A DNA stretch of 64,000 nucleotides from Croceitalea sp947503285 (GCF_036985505.1 NZ_BTGQ01000001.1:496001-560000); one strand, 5' to 3'. Shown: positions 48,923 to 59,029, counted from the first letter of the stretch. Translations and numbers: made by a program. The notes: a model not told the origin generated them from the sequence alone.

Positions 48923-50560
48923 ATGTATAAGAAATTACCCCCGGTTCTTGTATTGGTGCTTTTTATTTTTTCATGTTCTGATACTACCACTGTTTTTGAG
49001 CAGGAAACCGATAACCTACAACTAGAAACCAATAATGCCGTATTGGAAAACAGTCTTGTTTTTGATAAAAGTGGTGTTCTTGAAATCTATGGAGAAGACA
49101 CTAATGGAGGGGAACAGGCAAGATTTGTCGATGAACAGGCCGGTGATTACCCGTTGACGTTGGTTGCCCAAGTGCAACCTCCTTCGTACAGCGGTGGTGG
49201 GGAAAATCTAACCGCATCCCATGTGCACATTGACGGTGACTATGCCTATGTTTCTTACAATACGGTAAATGACATATATGCCGGTGGTATTGACATCATT
49301 TACGTAGGCGACCCCAATAGGCCTCGGATCACTTCACGTCTGTATTATACCAATGCTGACATCAGCTCATTACAATACGACAATGGTTTTGTTTATGCCG
49401 TAGGTGGTGTGGATGCTGAAAAATCGGCATTGGCGACGGCAAACTCATTTGTTGCCAAACTTCCCGTATTCAATGGCAGGTTTGATTTTAGTGGCGGAAT
49501 CACTTATGGCTTTCAAGAGGGGTTTGTGGCCACGGATATCTCGGTTACGAATGAAAATGTGCTCATGACCAGTGGAAAAGACGGTTATGTGACTGCATTT
49601 GATAAAAATAGCTTAGAGATTATTACCGAGGCCCCTTATCAAGATTTACGATCGGTAGTCGCCAAAGAAGGGAGAACCATGGTATTGGATGCTAGTATTG
49701 GCGTATTGGTATTAGACGATAATCTAGAGATGACCAACCAAATTGCCATCAACTCTGATTTTAGGGTGGCGGATAAGAGAACCCTTGATTTCTCTGGAAA
49801 CCAAATTGTTGTGGCAGAAGGGGAAAGGGGTGCAGGTATATACAATGCGAATACTGGTGCGTTTCAAGAATACGTACCCATACTTATTAGGCCAGATGAC
49901 GTTGCAGACACGAATATTGTTACCAATGCAACTGCATTGAACGATGGGGCATTGTTAATGGCCAACGGGGGAGCGGGACTATGCCTCTCTGAGGATAATG
50001 GTTCTGTAGATTTGGTTGGTATCATAGAATTGGACGGTTCCATCAACTATGTGGCATCAAAGGGAGATTATATTTTTGCTGCTTCAGGGCGGGAAGGACT
50101 CCAAATCATAAAAATGAACAAACCTTCTGACGATTTAGAAGCGAGGTGTGCGGATACACCCCGTTATTCTGGAAGTTCAAATTTACGTGTTGGAGCATCA
50201 CAGACCTTGGCTTACAGTGGATCAAAACGTTTTCGTCGGATTGAAGTGGAAGGTTCCTTACTATTATGTGGGACTTGGACGGTCAATAATAATGTGACTA
50301 TTTTCGAAAATGGTCTTTTTGAAATGCGCGGAACATTTATATGTGCCAGAAACAATAGAAGGAGAAATATCACTGTAGGGGAGAACGCTACTTTTAGGGT
50401 CGAGGGAGATTTGACCATATATGGCGACCTGATATTGGAAGAAGGGGCTACCATTGAGTTTATTGGCCCAGATTCCAGGGTCAACATCTTCGGAAGCGTA
50501 GACAAAGATGCCGATGCCAACGTGCTTGGTGATTTTGAGGATATTCAAGGTAAATTCTGA
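48923..50560 (+). CDS. Large lipoprotein with LVIVD-type beta-propeller and right-handed end domain
   Basis: 545 residues. Lipobox MYKKLPPVLVLVLFIFSC places Cys18 at the mature end. An Asp/Glu/Asn-rich tether precedes a region of recurring units: SHVHIDGDYAYVSYNT, GGIDIIYVGDPNRPRI, AGIYNANTGAF, LVGIIELDGSINYVASKGDYIFAASGREGLQII. This is the pattern of LVIVD-repeat/seven-bladed propellers. The last 130 residues (NNNVTIFENGLFEMRGT...) alternate hydrophobic strands and may be a beta-helix or adhesin-type cap. Function unknown. A perfect hairpin terminator follows. Confidence 0.75.
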   Translation: MYKKLPPVLVLVLFIFSCSDTTTVFEQETDNLQLETNNAVLENSLVFDKSGVLEIYGEDTNGGEQARFVDEQAGDYPLTLVAQVQPPSYSGGGENLTASHVHIDGDYAYVSYNTVNDIYAGGIDIIYVGDPNRPRITSRLYYTNADISSLQYDNGFVYAVGGVDAEKSALATANSFVAKLPVFNGRFDFSGGITYGFQEGFVATDISVTNENVLMTSGKDGYVTAFDKNSLEIITEAPYQDLRSVVAKEGRTMVLDASIGVLVLDDNLEMTNQIAINSDFRVADKRTLDFSGNQIVVAEGERGAGIYNANTGAFQEYVPILIRPDDVADTNIVTNATALNDGALLMANGGAGLCLSEDNGSVDLVGIIELDGSINYVASKGDYIFAASGREGLQIIKMNKPSDDLEARCADTPRYSGSSNLRVGASQTLAYSGSKRFRRIEVEGSLLLCGTWTVNNNVTIFENGLFEMRGTFICARNNRRRNITVGENATFRVEGDLTIYGDLILEEGATIEFIGPDSRVNIFGSVDKDADANVLGDFEDIQGKF

Positions 50561-50580
50561 ATATAAATAATTGCAAAATA

Positions 50581-50611
50581 AAAGCCGCTATCTAAATTAG
50601 ATAGCGGCTTT
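50581..50611. terminator. Strong bidirectional intrinsic terminator
   Basis: AAAGCCGCTATCTAA (50581-50595) and its exact reverse complement TTAGATAGCGGCTTT (50597-50611) leave almost no loop and end in a T-run, between convergent genes. Confidence 0.9.
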
Positions 50612-50653
50612 TTATTAATGAACCCGTTTAGACTTTTTCAATTGGAAAGTTTC

Positions 50654-51769
50654 TCAATTCAGCAGTTCTGCAACCTTTTCTTCCAAGGCGGGACCTCTTA
50701 GGTTTTTTGCGATGATAACCCCATTTTCATCCAATAAAAAAGCTGCGGGTATCGCATTGATATTATACATTTGGGCAATGGGATCCTGAAAATATTGAAG
50801 GTTGCTGATATGGTTCCATTCCAATCCATCCGCCGCTATGGCCTGGGTCCAATCCTCCGCTTTCCTATCCAAAGAAACCCCCACTATGTTCAATCCCTTA
50901 TCCTTATATTTATTATAAACCGATACTATGTTTGGGTTTTCCCTTCTACAGGGCTTACACCAAGCTGCCCAAAAATCTATGAGGATAACTTTTCCCTTAA
51001 CTTCGCTTAAAGCCAATACATCACCGGTTGGCGTTGGACCCGAAAATTCCGGAGCTGGGGAACCTATGGCCGTGGCCGACAACTCTTTGAGTTTCTTTTC
51101 GACACGCTTTCCCGTTTCGGTAGTCTTTATTTCAGGTGTCAAAAAATCATAAAGTTCTTTCAGTTCTTTAACCGAAAGTGCTTTGGTGGTTACCGTTTTA
51201 TCAAGAATCAAAACAGAAATCAACGCATCTGGGTGCTCTTTGATAAAATCAATCTCATAATTCTTGGCCTGTTCTTGTAAATCGAAGTATTCTTCGCGCA
51301 ATGATTCCATGGCAGCAGTATCCTGTTTTAACCTTGCATTTCTAAGATCATTGCTAAATGATTTTGAAATAGATGCCATTTTTCGACCCTCATCCAAGTA
51401 CTCCATAAAAACGACATTTTGTGGGGTACCTTTGACCTTGGCAAAAGCCAAACTATCTTTTTGTGCCTCAAAAGAGATGTTTCCGTTCTCTACAATTAAA
51501 GGTGAATTACCTTCTTGTCCGTCTATCATTATATAATGCACACGGGGTTCATCAACCTTCCCTTGAAATTGAAAAGTACCATTCGTTATGGCAGCAGTAT
51601 CCACTTCTATCAGATTTCTGGCTAGGGAATCAGCGGTCTTAAGAAAGACTTTGGTTCCATTTTCAATCTCCCCCGTAAATTGTCCGTTTATTTCGAAACT
51701 TTCCGGTTTCGTGTTACACTTTGCAAAAAGCAAAAGGGCAAACAGACCTAGAGCAATTTTTTTGAACAT
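50654..51769 (-). CDS. TlpA-like thioredoxin-fold lipoprotein (DUF4369 + AhpC/TSA)
   Basis: 371 residues from the ATG at 51769, which yields MFKKIALGLFALLLFAKC with lipobox Cys18; the ATG is 14 bp after a TAACTTTG box, whereas the longer frame contains it. The N-terminal DUF4369 module (about 25-135: EINGQFTGEIENGTKVFLKTAD) is typical of Bacteroidota resident thioredoxins. A helical middle leads to the redox domain with W-A-A-W-C-K-P-C-R, the CXXC active site, and the cis-Pro loop INAIPAAFL. Predicted periplasmic disulfide reductase. Confidence 0.9.
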   Translation of the reverse strand: MFKKIALGLFALLLFAKCNTKPESFEINGQFTGEIENGTKVFLKTADSLARNLIEVDTAAITNGTFQFQGKVDEPRVHYIMIDGQEGNSPLIVENGNISFEAQKDSLAFAKVKGTPQNVVFMEYLDEGRKMASISKSFSNDLRNARLKQDTAAMESLREEYFDLQEQAKNYEIDFIKEHPDALISVLILDKTVTTKALSVKELKELYDFLTPEIKTTETGKRVEKKLKELSATAIGSPAPEFSGPTPTGDVLALSEVKGKVILIDFWAAWCKPCRRENPNIVSVYNKYKDKGLNIVGVSLDRKAEDWTQAIAADGLEWNHISNLQYFQDPIAQMYNINAIPAAFLLDENGVIIAKNLRGPALEEKVAELLN

Positions 51770-51783
51770 AAAATATTTTTTTA

Positions 51784-51791
51784 CAAAGTTA
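51784..51791 (-). promoter_or_regulatory. -10 box TAACTTTG for the TlpA-like gene
   Basis: The minus strand reads TAACTTTG (TAnnTTTG), ending 14 bp before the ATG at 51769; it decides between that start and the longer frame. Confidence 0.5.
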
Positions 51792-51856
51792 CTTATATAC
51801 AAGGCATAAAAAAAGTGCTCCATTGAAGCACTATGAATCTTTAAAAAGATGATGCC

Positions 51857-52351
51857 TTAAAATTGATACCGAAGTCCTAAAGCAATATCAAACAGAAAGT
51901 CGTTGTCAAATCCATCAAATCCTAACAAGCCAATCTCAGGTCTAATATCCAATGAGATCAACAAGGGAATATCAAAATCATATTCAATACCTAGGTTACC
52001 TGCTACGAATACAAAAATACCATCGTTGTCCTCACCACTGGGGATGGGCTCAAAATCGACACTCCCGACACCGCCACCAACACCATAATACCAGTTAAAA
52101 CCGCCATCTAAATTGTGTACCCATTGGTAGACTCCGGCCAACTTAAAGGCGTTGAATTCACGACTGTTCCGTATTCCGAGATTGAATTCGGCCCTGTTGT
52201 AACGACCGATGGATTTTTGGTATGATATTTCTGCTCCAAAACCATCGCTATCCCCCAAGCGGAGCCCAAGGGTGTGTTCTGAGATACTTTGGGCACTTAC
52301 AAATACTGTTGTAAATACGAAAACACAGGTAAAAATTGTGGTAATCTTCAT
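51857..52351 (-). CDS. Small outer-membrane beta-barrel protein
   Basis: 164 residues. Signal peptide MKITTIFTCVFVFTTVFVSAQ. The mature part alternates short amphipathic strands (TLGLRLGDSDGFGAEISYQ, AEFNLGIRN, NWYYGVGGGVGSV, IFVFVAGNLGIEYDF) and ends in LGLRYQF, with the terminal aromatic residue of OMP barrels. About eight strands fit an OmpX/OmpA-like barrel. Function unknown. It is separated from the TlpA-like gene by 87 bp. Confidence 0.78.
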   Translation of the reverse strand: MKITTIFTCVFVFTTVFVSAQSISEHTLGLRLGDSDGFGAEISYQKSIGRYNRAEFNLGIRNSREFNAFKLAGVYQWVHNLDGGFNWYYGVGGGVGSVDFEPIPSGEDNDGIFVFVAGNLGIEYDFDIPLLISLDIRPEIGLLGFDGFDNDFLFDIALGLRYQF

Positions 52352-52380
52352 AAGTTGCTCTTTTAGTTGAAAATTAAGAA

Positions 52381-52388
52381 TAGCTTTG
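52381..52388 (+). promoter_or_regulatory. -10 box TAGCTTTG for the FAD/Fe-S oxidoreductase gene
   Basis: TAGCTTTG (TAnnTTTG) 52 bp before the TTG at 52441; would give a 5' UTR of about 45 nt. Confidence 0.4.
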
Positions 52389-52440
52389 TTTCAGCTATGT
52401 TGAAATTAAACTTATTTTTCGGTCTAAAAATTGTTCCAAA

Positions 52441-55347
52441 TTGAAAAAAAAATTGTTTTCAAGCCTTTCACAAAGTTTAAATGGGGAATTGTTAAACGAT
52501 GATTTGACAAAGGCCCTTTATGCCACCGATGCTTCTGTATACCGCAAGTTGCCTATGGCAGTTGCTTATCCTAAAAATATTGGGGACATCAAAACATTGA
52601 TAGCATTCGCTGCTGAAAATCAAATTGGTTTAATACCAAGAACTGCAGGAACTTCTTTGGCCGGACAATGCGTTGGGGACGGTATTGTGGTCGACACCTC
52701 AAGGCATTTTACTGAAATTCTACATCTCGATAAAGAAAAAAGGGAAGTAACGGTGCAACCCGGGGTAGTGCGCGACGAGCTCAATCAGTTTTTAAGGCCG
52801 CATGGTTTGTTTTTTGGGCCGAATACCTCTACTTCGAACCGTTGCATGATCGGTGGCATGGTGGGTAACAACTCTTCGGGTACGACTTCGATTCAATATG
52901 GGGTGACCCGAGACAAGACAATGACCTTAAAAACAGTTTTATCTGACGGAAACGAAGCGACTTTCAAGGCCTTGTCTAAAAAAGAATTTGAAGAAAAAAC
53001 AAAGGAAACGGGGTTAGAGGGAACGATTTATGCCACATTATGGAACGAACTATCAAACAAAGACACCCAACAAGAAATTGGGAAGGCGTTTCCGAAACCA
53101 CAAATTCATAGGCGTAATACAGGTTACGCTGTCGATGAAGTGCTAAAGAGTTCAGTTTTTGACGAAACCTATGAAGACTTCAATATGTGCAAGTTGCTCA
53201 GCGGCAGTGAGGGCACCTTGGCATTCACCACGGAGATTACCTTGGCATTAGACCCCTTACCTCCTAGATTTGCTGCTATGGTCGCTACTCATTACCATAC
53301 CCTTGAAGATTGTTTGAGTGATGTCGCCCCAGTAATGCAGCACAGCCTTCATCTCTGCGAGATGATGGATAAGGTCATTTTAGATTGTACCAAAAATAAC
53401 CGGCAACAACTTTCCAATCGATTTTTTGTAGAAGGTGATCCAGCTGCTATCTTAATGTTGGAAGTGAAGACGAATGACGAAGAAAAACTTAAAGATGAAG
53501 TCTCTAAACTACAACAGACAATTTCGAAATCAGGATTAAGCTATGCGAGTCCCGTGCTTTACGGTGACGACATTCAAAAAGCAATTGAGCTGAGAAAAGC
53601 AGGCTTGGGCCTTTTGGGTAATATGGTCGGCGATCGAAAGGCAGTGGCCTGTATCGAAGATACTGCTGTAGCCTTGGAGGATTTAAAGGATTTTATTGGA
53701 GAATTCACCCACATCATGAAAGGGTACAGGCAAAGTGCAGTGTATTATGCCCACGCTGGGGCAGGGGAACTGCATTTACGCCCGATACTGAACCTTAAAG
53801 AATCGAACGATGTGAAACTCTTTCGATCCATTACTACCGATGTTGCCAAATTGACAAAAAAGTATAAAGGTAGTTTTAGCGGGGAGCATGGTGATGGAAT
53901 TGTAAGGGCAGAGTTCATCCCCTTAATGATAGGGGAGCGCAATTACGAGTTGCTCAAACGTATTAAAAAGGCGTTCGACCCCCAAAATATCTTTAACCCG
54001 GGCAAGATTGTGAATGCTTTTCCTATGGATGAATCACTGCGATATGAAATAGACCGTGAGGAGCCGAAGATTAGCACGTTATTGGATTTTTCAGATAGTG
54101 AGGGCATTTTAAAGGCAGCTGAAAAATGCAACGGAAGCGGTGATTGTCGCAAAACACATCAAATGCCTGGGGCTATGTGCCCCAGTTACCATGCGACCAA
54201 AAATGAAAAAGATACTACTCGGGCCAGGGCAAATGCGCTGCGGGAGTTTTTGACCAATTCAGATAAGCCCAACCAATTCGATCATGAGTCGCTAAAAACT
54301 GTTTTTGACCTATGTTTAAGCTGTAAGGCCTGTGCCAGTGAATGTCCGAGTAATGTTGATATAGCAAGCTTAAAGGCTGAATTTCAGTACCAATACCAAG
54401 AAACGAAAGGTTACTCTAATCGTAGTAAGTTGTTTGCGCATAATACCAAAATAAATAAGTTGGCGAGTAAGGTAGCTGGCTTGACGAATACGGTCTATAA
54501 GTCGCCTTTGGGGAGTTTGCTCAAAAAAGTATCGGGAGTTGCCGCAGCACGCAGTTTTCCAAAAGTATACGACTTTGATTTTGAATCCTATTTAAAGGCT
54601 TTGCAGATTAAGTCAAACAGTAAGGGAAAAGTCATACTCTATATAGATGAGTTCACGAAGTATCTTGATGTCGGAGTTGGTAAAGATGCCATCTCCCTTT
54701 TAACCGGTTTGGGTTACGGGGTCGAACTATTCCATGCCGAGAGTGGACGCACCTATTTATCGAAAGGTTTTTTAAGGGAAGCGAAACAATTGGCCGTCGA
54801 TAATAGTCAAATATTAGGTGGCTACGCAGATAAAAACTTACCGGTTATTGGGCTGGAACCTTCAGCCATATTATCTTTTAGGGACGAATACAAAAGATTG
54901 CATGGTGATGTCGTATTGGCCAATAAAATAGCGGACAATTGCTTTTTGATAGAGGAATTTCTTGCGCGCGAGATTGAAAAAGGCAAATTGGACAGTACTT
55001 ACTTCACCAAAGAGCAAAAACAGGTGAAAATCCATAACCACTGCCATCAAAAGGCCCTATCCAATCAAAAGGTGACTTTTGATATTTTGAATTTACCCGA
55101 AAACTATGAAGTGACCATAATTGCATCAGGATGCTGCGGTATGGCGGGTTCTTTTGGTTATGAAAAAGAACATTACGATGTGAGCATGCGAATTGGGGAA
55201 CTAAAATTATTTCCAGCGGTTAGAAAAGCACCGGTAGATACGATAATTGCTGCAAATGGCACCAGTTGTCGTCATCAAATCATGGATGGCACCAAAAGAG
55301 CCGCACTGCACCCCGTCAGCATCTTAAAACAAGCATTAGTCCCCTAA
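52441..55347 (+). CDS. FAD-binding and Fe-S oxidoreductase (D-2-hydroxyacid dehydrogenase-like)
   Basis: 968 residues with a TTG start; the first in-frame ATG comes only near codon 39, inside the conserved FAD domain, so the TTG is required. Residues 1-450 are FAD_binding_4 plus the C-terminal oxidase domain (RTAGTSLAGQCVGDG, GGMVGNNSSGTTSIQYG, GSEGTLAF). Then the 4Fe-4S motif CLSCKACASECP and two CCG domains (HNHCHQKAL; ASGCCGMAGSFGYEKEH). This is the fused GlcD-GlpC-like enzyme that oxidises D-lactate or 2-hydroxyglutarate to the quinone pool. It overlaps the convergent phosphoesterase end by 12 bp. Confidence 0.9.
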   Translation: MKKKLFSSLSQSLNGELLNDDLTKALYATDASVYRKLPMAVAYPKNIGDIKTLIAFAAENQIGLIPRTAGTSLAGQCVGDGIVVDTSRHFTEILHLDKEKREVTVQPGVVRDELNQFLRPHGLFFGPNTSTSNRCMIGGMVGNNSSGTTSIQYGVTRDKTMTLKTVLSDGNEATFKALSKKEFEEKTKETGLEGTIYATLWNELSNKDTQQEIGKAFPKPQIHRRNTGYAVDEVLKSSVFDETYEDFNMCKLLSGSEGTLAFTTEITLALDPLPPRFAAMVATHYHTLEDCLSDVAPVMQHSLHLCEMMDKVILDCTKNNRQQLSNRFFVEGDPAAILMLEVKTNDEEKLKDEVSKLQQTISKSGLSYASPVLYGDDIQKAIELRKAGLGLLGNMVGDRKAVACIEDTAVALEDLKDFIGEFTHIMKGYRQSAVYYAHAGAGELHLRPILNLKESNDVKLFRSITTDVAKLTKKYKGSFSGEHGDGIVRAEFIPLMIGERNYELLKRIKKAFDPQNIFNPGKIVNAFPMDESLRYEIDREEPKISTLLDFSDSEGILKAAEKCNGSGDCRKTHQMPGAMCPSYHATKNEKDTTRARANALREFLTNSDKPNQFDHESLKTVFDLCLSCKACASECPSNVDIASLKAEFQYQYQETKGYSNRSKLFAHNTKINKLASKVAGLTNTVYKSPLGSLLKKVSGVAAARSFPKVYDFDFESYLKALQIKSNSKGKVILYIDEFTKYLDVGVGKDAISLLTGLGYGVELFHAESGRTYLSKGFLREAKQLAVDNSQILGGYADKNLPVIGLEPSAILSFRDEYKRLHGDVVLANKIADNCFLIEEFLAREIEKGKLDSTYFTKEQKQVKIHNHCHQKALSNQKVTFDILNLPENYEVTIIASGCCGMAGSFGYEKEHYDVSMRIGELKLFPAVRKAPVDTIIAANGTSCRHQIMDGTKRAALHPVSILKQALVP

Positions 55348-56217
55348 ATCTGCTTTCATTTTTTCAGACGACGGAATAGGCTCGTTTTCCCTCGCGGACT
55401 GTTCGGATATCGAAGCGACAAGCTCATCCATATCCATATGCTTCACATCATCATCCACATAAAAGGGTAACAACTTGTCATGGTCGTAATGGTAGATCTT
55501 CCAGCGTTTAAAAGAGTATTCAAGTGCGGTAAGGTTTTCTACCCAATCCCCAGAATTCAAATATAGGGTCTTACCATGCCTGTTTTCATACAGCTCTTTT
55601 TTGGGCTGGTGTATATGCCCACAAATAACGTAGTCGTAATGATTCTCTATAGCCAGGTCAGTGGCCGTCTTTTCAAAATTATTGATATACTTTACAGCGC
55701 CTTTGACACTGGCCTTGATTTTTTTGGATAGTGAATATTTCCCCTTCCCCAGTTTTTGAAGTACCCAATTGACCATACGATTCAGTAAAATCAACAAATC
55801 ATAACCCTTGCTACCAAGTTTGGCCAGCCATTTGGCATTCTGAATGGACACATCAAAAATATCACCGTGAAAAATCCATGCTTTTTTCCCGTCTAGGTTT
55901 AAAACTACTTTATTCGAAATTTGAATATTGTTCAAAGAAGTGCCGTCAAGCTTTCTGAGCATTTCGTCATGATTTCCGGTGATGTAATTCACCTTGGTGC
56001 CCTTGGCCGCCATTCCGATGATTTTCTTTACCACACGTAAATGTGAGGGCGGAAAATAACGCTTGTTGAATTGCCAGATATCAATGATATCTCCGTTGAG
56101 CACTAGGGTTTTAGGGTCAATACTGTTCAAATAAGCGAGCAATTCATCCGCATGACAACCATAGGTGCCCAAATGCACGTCTGAAATTACCGCTACCTCT
56201 ACCTTACGCTTTTTCAA
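55336..56217 (-). CDS. UDP-2,3-diacylglucosamine diphosphatase-like metallophosphoesterase
   Basis: 293 residues with the calcineurin-like metal motifs D-VHLG, GDIIDIW, GNHD, HGD and GHIH (ISDVHLGTYGC, NGDIIDIWQFN, ITGNHDEML, IFHGDIF, VICGHIHQP). The LpxH-type insertion is present (WLAKLGSKGYDLLILLNRMVNWVLQ). Likely releases lipid X in lipid A synthesis. The C-terminal 50 residues are charged and Ser/Glu-rich, longer than the E. coli enzyme. The stop lies inside the 3' end of the FAD/Fe-S gene on the other strand. Confidence 0.85.
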   Translation of the reverse strand: MKKRKVEVAVISDVHLGTYGCHADELLAYLNSIDPKTLVLNGDIIDIWQFNKRYFPPSHLRVVKKIIGMAAKGTKVNYITGNHDEMLRKLDGTSLNNIQISNKVVLNLDGKKAWIFHGDIFDVSIQNAKWLAKLGSKGYDLLILLNRMVNWVLQKLGKGKYSLSKKIKASVKGAVKYINNFEKTATDLAIENHYDYVICGHIHQPKKELYENRHGKTLYLNSGDWVENLTALEYSFKRWKIYHYDHDKLLPFYVDDDVKHMDMDELVASISEQSARENEPIPSSEKMKADLGD

Positions 56218-56377
56218 TACCGATTAGTTTTTTGCAAAGAACGAACGTAATCATAAACCTACAATTAATTTGAGGTCAAGTATTTATAAGCATATCGTTA
56301 AGTTAATATTACCAAGAAATAGCAATGTTTAGAAATCCTTAAGTGCATATATCCTTTTCTAAAAAACAATTAACATT

Positions 56378-56385
56378 TACCTTTG
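56378..56385 (+). promoter_or_regulatory. -10 box TACCTTTG for aroC
   Basis: TACCTTTG (TAnnTTTG) ending 20 bp before the ATG at 56406. The remaining AT-rich 160 bp of this gap show no other signal. Confidence 0.5.
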
Positions 56386-56405
56386 AGAACTTTTAAAACA
56401 AGACT

Positions 56406-57470
56406 ATGGCTGGCAACACGTTCGGAACACTTTTCAAACTGACCACATTTGGTGAATCACATGGCAGGGCGCTTGGTGGTGTTCTAGATGGTTGCCCTGC
56501 AGGGATAGCATTGGATCTCAAAGCCATTCAAGATGAGCTCAACCGACGTAAACCAGGGCAGTCGGCTATTGTGACACAACGAAAGGAACCAGATACCGTG
56601 GAAATTTATTCCGGGGTTTTTGAAGGAAAAACCACAGGAACCCCTATCGGGTTTGCCATTCACAATACCAATCAAAAATCGAAGGACTATTCACATATTA
56701 AAGATTCGTATCGCCCCTCACATGCCGATTACGTATATGACAAAAAATACGGGTTTCGAGATTACCGGGGTGGCGGGCGCAGTTCGGCACGTGAGACGGC
56801 CAGTAGAGTCGTAGCTGGCGCTATTGCCAAACAGTTCTTGTCAGACATACGCATTCATGCATTTGTTTCACAGGTGGGTACCTTGAAATTGGACACCCCG
56901 TACCAAGAATTGGATTTTGATGCGATTGAATCGAATGCCGTTCGATGTCCTGATACCGCTACGGCAGCTAAAATGGAGGAATACATTAAATTCATCAAAA
57001 AACAAGGTGATACCATTGGGGGTGTTATTAGTTGTGTGGTTCAAAATGTACCAATCGGTCTTGGAGAGCCAGTTTTTGATAAATTGCATGCTGAACTGGG
57101 CAAGGCCATGCTTTCCATTAATGCCGTCAAAGGTTTTGAATACGGTAGCGGATTTGCCGGCGTTGAGATGAAGGGCAGCGAACACAACGATCAGTACAAC
57201 AGTGATGGCAGTACCCGTAGCAATTTAAGTGGAGGCATACAAGGCGGTATCAGTAATGGCATGGATATCTACTTCAATATCGCGTTTAAGCCGGTAGCCA
57301 CGGTTTTACAGGCCTATGACACTATCGACAAAGATGGAAATAAGGTGACTACCCAAGGTAAGGGCAGGCATGATCCCTGTGTAGTGCCCAGGGCGGTACC
57401 GATTGTGGAAGCAATGGCGGCCTTGGTTTTGGCCGATCATACCCTTTTGGCCAGAACAAATAAGGTTTGA
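56406..57470 (+). CDS. aroC: Chorismate synthase
   Basis: 354 residues. Converts EPSP to chorismate with reduced FMN. Signatures: TTFGESHGRALGGVLDGCPAG, DYRGGGRSSARETASRVVAGAIAKQ, GSGFAGVEMKGSEHND and GGIQGGISNGMDI. The C-terminal GRHDPCVVPRAVPIVEAMAALVLADH is diagnostic. Length typical. The next 214 bp up to the symporter hold a TTGAACTT-type tract but no ORF. Confidence 0.97.
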   Translation: MAGNTFGTLFKLTTFGESHGRALGGVLDGCPAGIALDLKAIQDELNRRKPGQSAIVTQRKEPDTVEIYSGVFEGKTTGTPIGFAIHNTNQKSKDYSHIKDSYRPSHADYVYDKKYGFRDYRGGGRSSARETASRVVAGAIAKQFLSDIRIHAFVSQVGTLKLDTPYQELDFDAIESNAVRCPDTATAAKMEEYIKFIKKQGDTIGGVISCVVQNVPIGLGEPVFDKLHAELGKAMLSINAVKGFEYGSGFAGVEMKGSEHNDQYNSDGSTRSNLSGGIQGGISNGMDIYFNIAFKPVATVLQAYDTIDKDGNKVTTQGKGRHDPCVVPRAVPIVEAMAALVLADHTLLARTNKV

Positions 57471-57604
57471 TACAATATTTAGGGCATACCTCTAATTTCT
57501 TATTTTCCTAATTATAAAAAATCCCATTTCGTGAATTTTATGGAACAAGGATAAATGCAATACTTGGTCCGTAATCTTTGAAGTTGTATTTGTTTTCGAT
57601 TTTT

Positions 57605-57647
57605 GTATTTGAGTTTAAACTTGAATTTGAACTTGAGTTTGAACTTC
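57605..57647. repeat. TTGAACTTGAGTTT-type low-complexity tract
   Basis: Overlapping copies of TTGAATTTGAACTTGAGT between aroC and the symporter. On the opposite strand it matches the 25-bp unit of the 5024-5123 array in its TCAA(A/G)CTCAAG pattern. Non-coding. Confidence 0.6.
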
Positions 57648-57684
57648 TTACTTTAAATAGTATCTTACCTCGCAAATTTCTACT

Positions 57685-59010
57685 ATGCGTAAACTTGAAC
57701 TTCATTGGAAAATCCTGATTGGGATGGTCCTGGGTATTCTATTTGGATTTTTGATGACCGGGTTTGATTGGGGCGCTTCATTCGTTGGGGACTGGATACA
57801 GCCCTTAGGGACTATCTTCGTAAAGCTTTTGAAGCTCATCGCCATACCACTCATCATAGCCTCCTTGGTCAAGGGAATATCTGATTTGAAGGACATTTCG
57901 AAGTTTCGAAATATCGGTCTAAGAACCATAGGCATTTACATCGTCACTACCGTAGTTGCGATTACCATCGGCTTGGTTTTGGTAAATATCGTACAACCTG
58001 GCAACGGTATTTCTGAAGAAACGGTCACTAAATTGACTGATACGTATGCCAGTTCTGAGGGTGTTACCAAAAAAATGGATGAAGCCATGAAGCAAAAGGG
58101 TAGCGGACCACTTCAATTTTTGGTCGATATGGTTCCCGACAATGCCCTAAAGGCGATGAGTGATAACGGTTTGATGTTGCAAGTCATTTTCTTTACCATT
58201 TTTCTAGGTATTTCGATGCTATTGATTGGGGAAAAAAGGGCAAAACCCCTAAAAGATTTTTTTGACTCCCTAAATGACGTCGTGCTTAAAATGGTAGATT
58301 TGATCATGCTTTCGGCACCCTATGCCGTTTTTGCACTTTTGGCAGGTGTAGTCGTTTCGTCGAGTGATCCCGATTTATTGCTTGCCTTACTTAAATATTC
58401 CGCTACGGTCGTGGTCGGGTTACTATTGATGATCGTATTTTATGGCATCGTAGTGGGTACGGTGACCAAGAAAAATCCATTTTGGTTTTTAAAACAGATG
58501 AGTCCTGCGCAACTTCTGGCGTTTTCCACAAGTTCAAGTGCCGCCACCTTACCTGTTACGATGGAACGTGTGGAAGAACATATTGGGGTCGATAAAGAAG
58601 TCTCCAGTTTTGTATTGCCCGTAGGGGCTACCATCAATATGGATGGCACAAGCCTGTACCAAGGTGTGGCCGCAGTATTTATTTCGCAAGCTCTGGGATT
58701 TGACTTAACTTTAGGTGATCAGTTGACCATTGTCTTGACCGCATTGTTGGCCTCTATAGGCTCCGCGGCGGTACCTGGGGCTGGTATGGTCATGTTGGTG
58801 ATCGTTTTAGAGACCATTGGTTTTCCTGCCGACAAACTGGCCATCGGGTTGGCCCTCATTTTCGCAGTGGATCGACCGTTGGATATGTGCCGGACGGTCG
58901 TCAATGTTACCGGGGATGCCACGGTTTCCATGGTAGTGGCCAAATCAGTGGGTAAATTGGGAAAACCAAAAATCAAAGAATGGGATGACCATTACGAAGA
59001 AGTAAAGTAA
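57685..59010 (+). CDS. Dicarboxylate/amino acid:cation symporter (DAACS family)
   Basis: 441 residues, SDF/GltPh fold. TM1 LHWKILIGMVLGILFGFLMTG; LLKLIAIPLIIASLVKGISDL. Substrate signature loops: hairpin 1 FSTSSSAATLPVT, NMDGTSLYQGVAAVF in TM7, hairpin 2 SIGSAAVPGAGMVML, and TM8 AIGLALIFAVDRPLDMCRTVVNVTGD. The Arg in DRPLDMCRTVVN favours acidic substrates such as glutamate or aspartate. It heads a four-gene operon, with the ATP-grasp gene starting 19 bp after its stop, which suggests it feeds the enzymes downstream. Confidence 0.92.
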   Translation: MRKLELHWKILIGMVLGILFGFLMTGFDWGASFVGDWIQPLGTIFVKLLKLIAIPLIIASLVKGISDLKDISKFRNIGLRTIGIYIVTTVVAITIGLVLVNIVQPGNGISEETVTKLTDTYASSEGVTKKMDEAMKQKGSGPLQFLVDMVPDNALKAMSDNGLMLQVIFFTIFLGISMLLIGEKRAKPLKDFFDSLNDVVLKMVDLIMLSAPYAVFALLAGVVVSSSDPDLLLALLKYSATVVVGLLLMIVFYGIVVGTVTKKNPFWFLKQMSPAQLLAFSTSSSAATLPVTMERVEEHIGVDKEVSSFVLPVGATINMDGTSLYQGVAAVFISQALGFDLTLGDQLTIVLTALLASIGSAAVPGAGMVMLVIVLETIGFPADKLAIGLALIFAVDRPLDMCRTVVNVTGDATVSMVVAKSVGKLGKPKIKEWDDHYEEVK

Positions 59011-59029
59011 ATTATCAAAAATAACAACC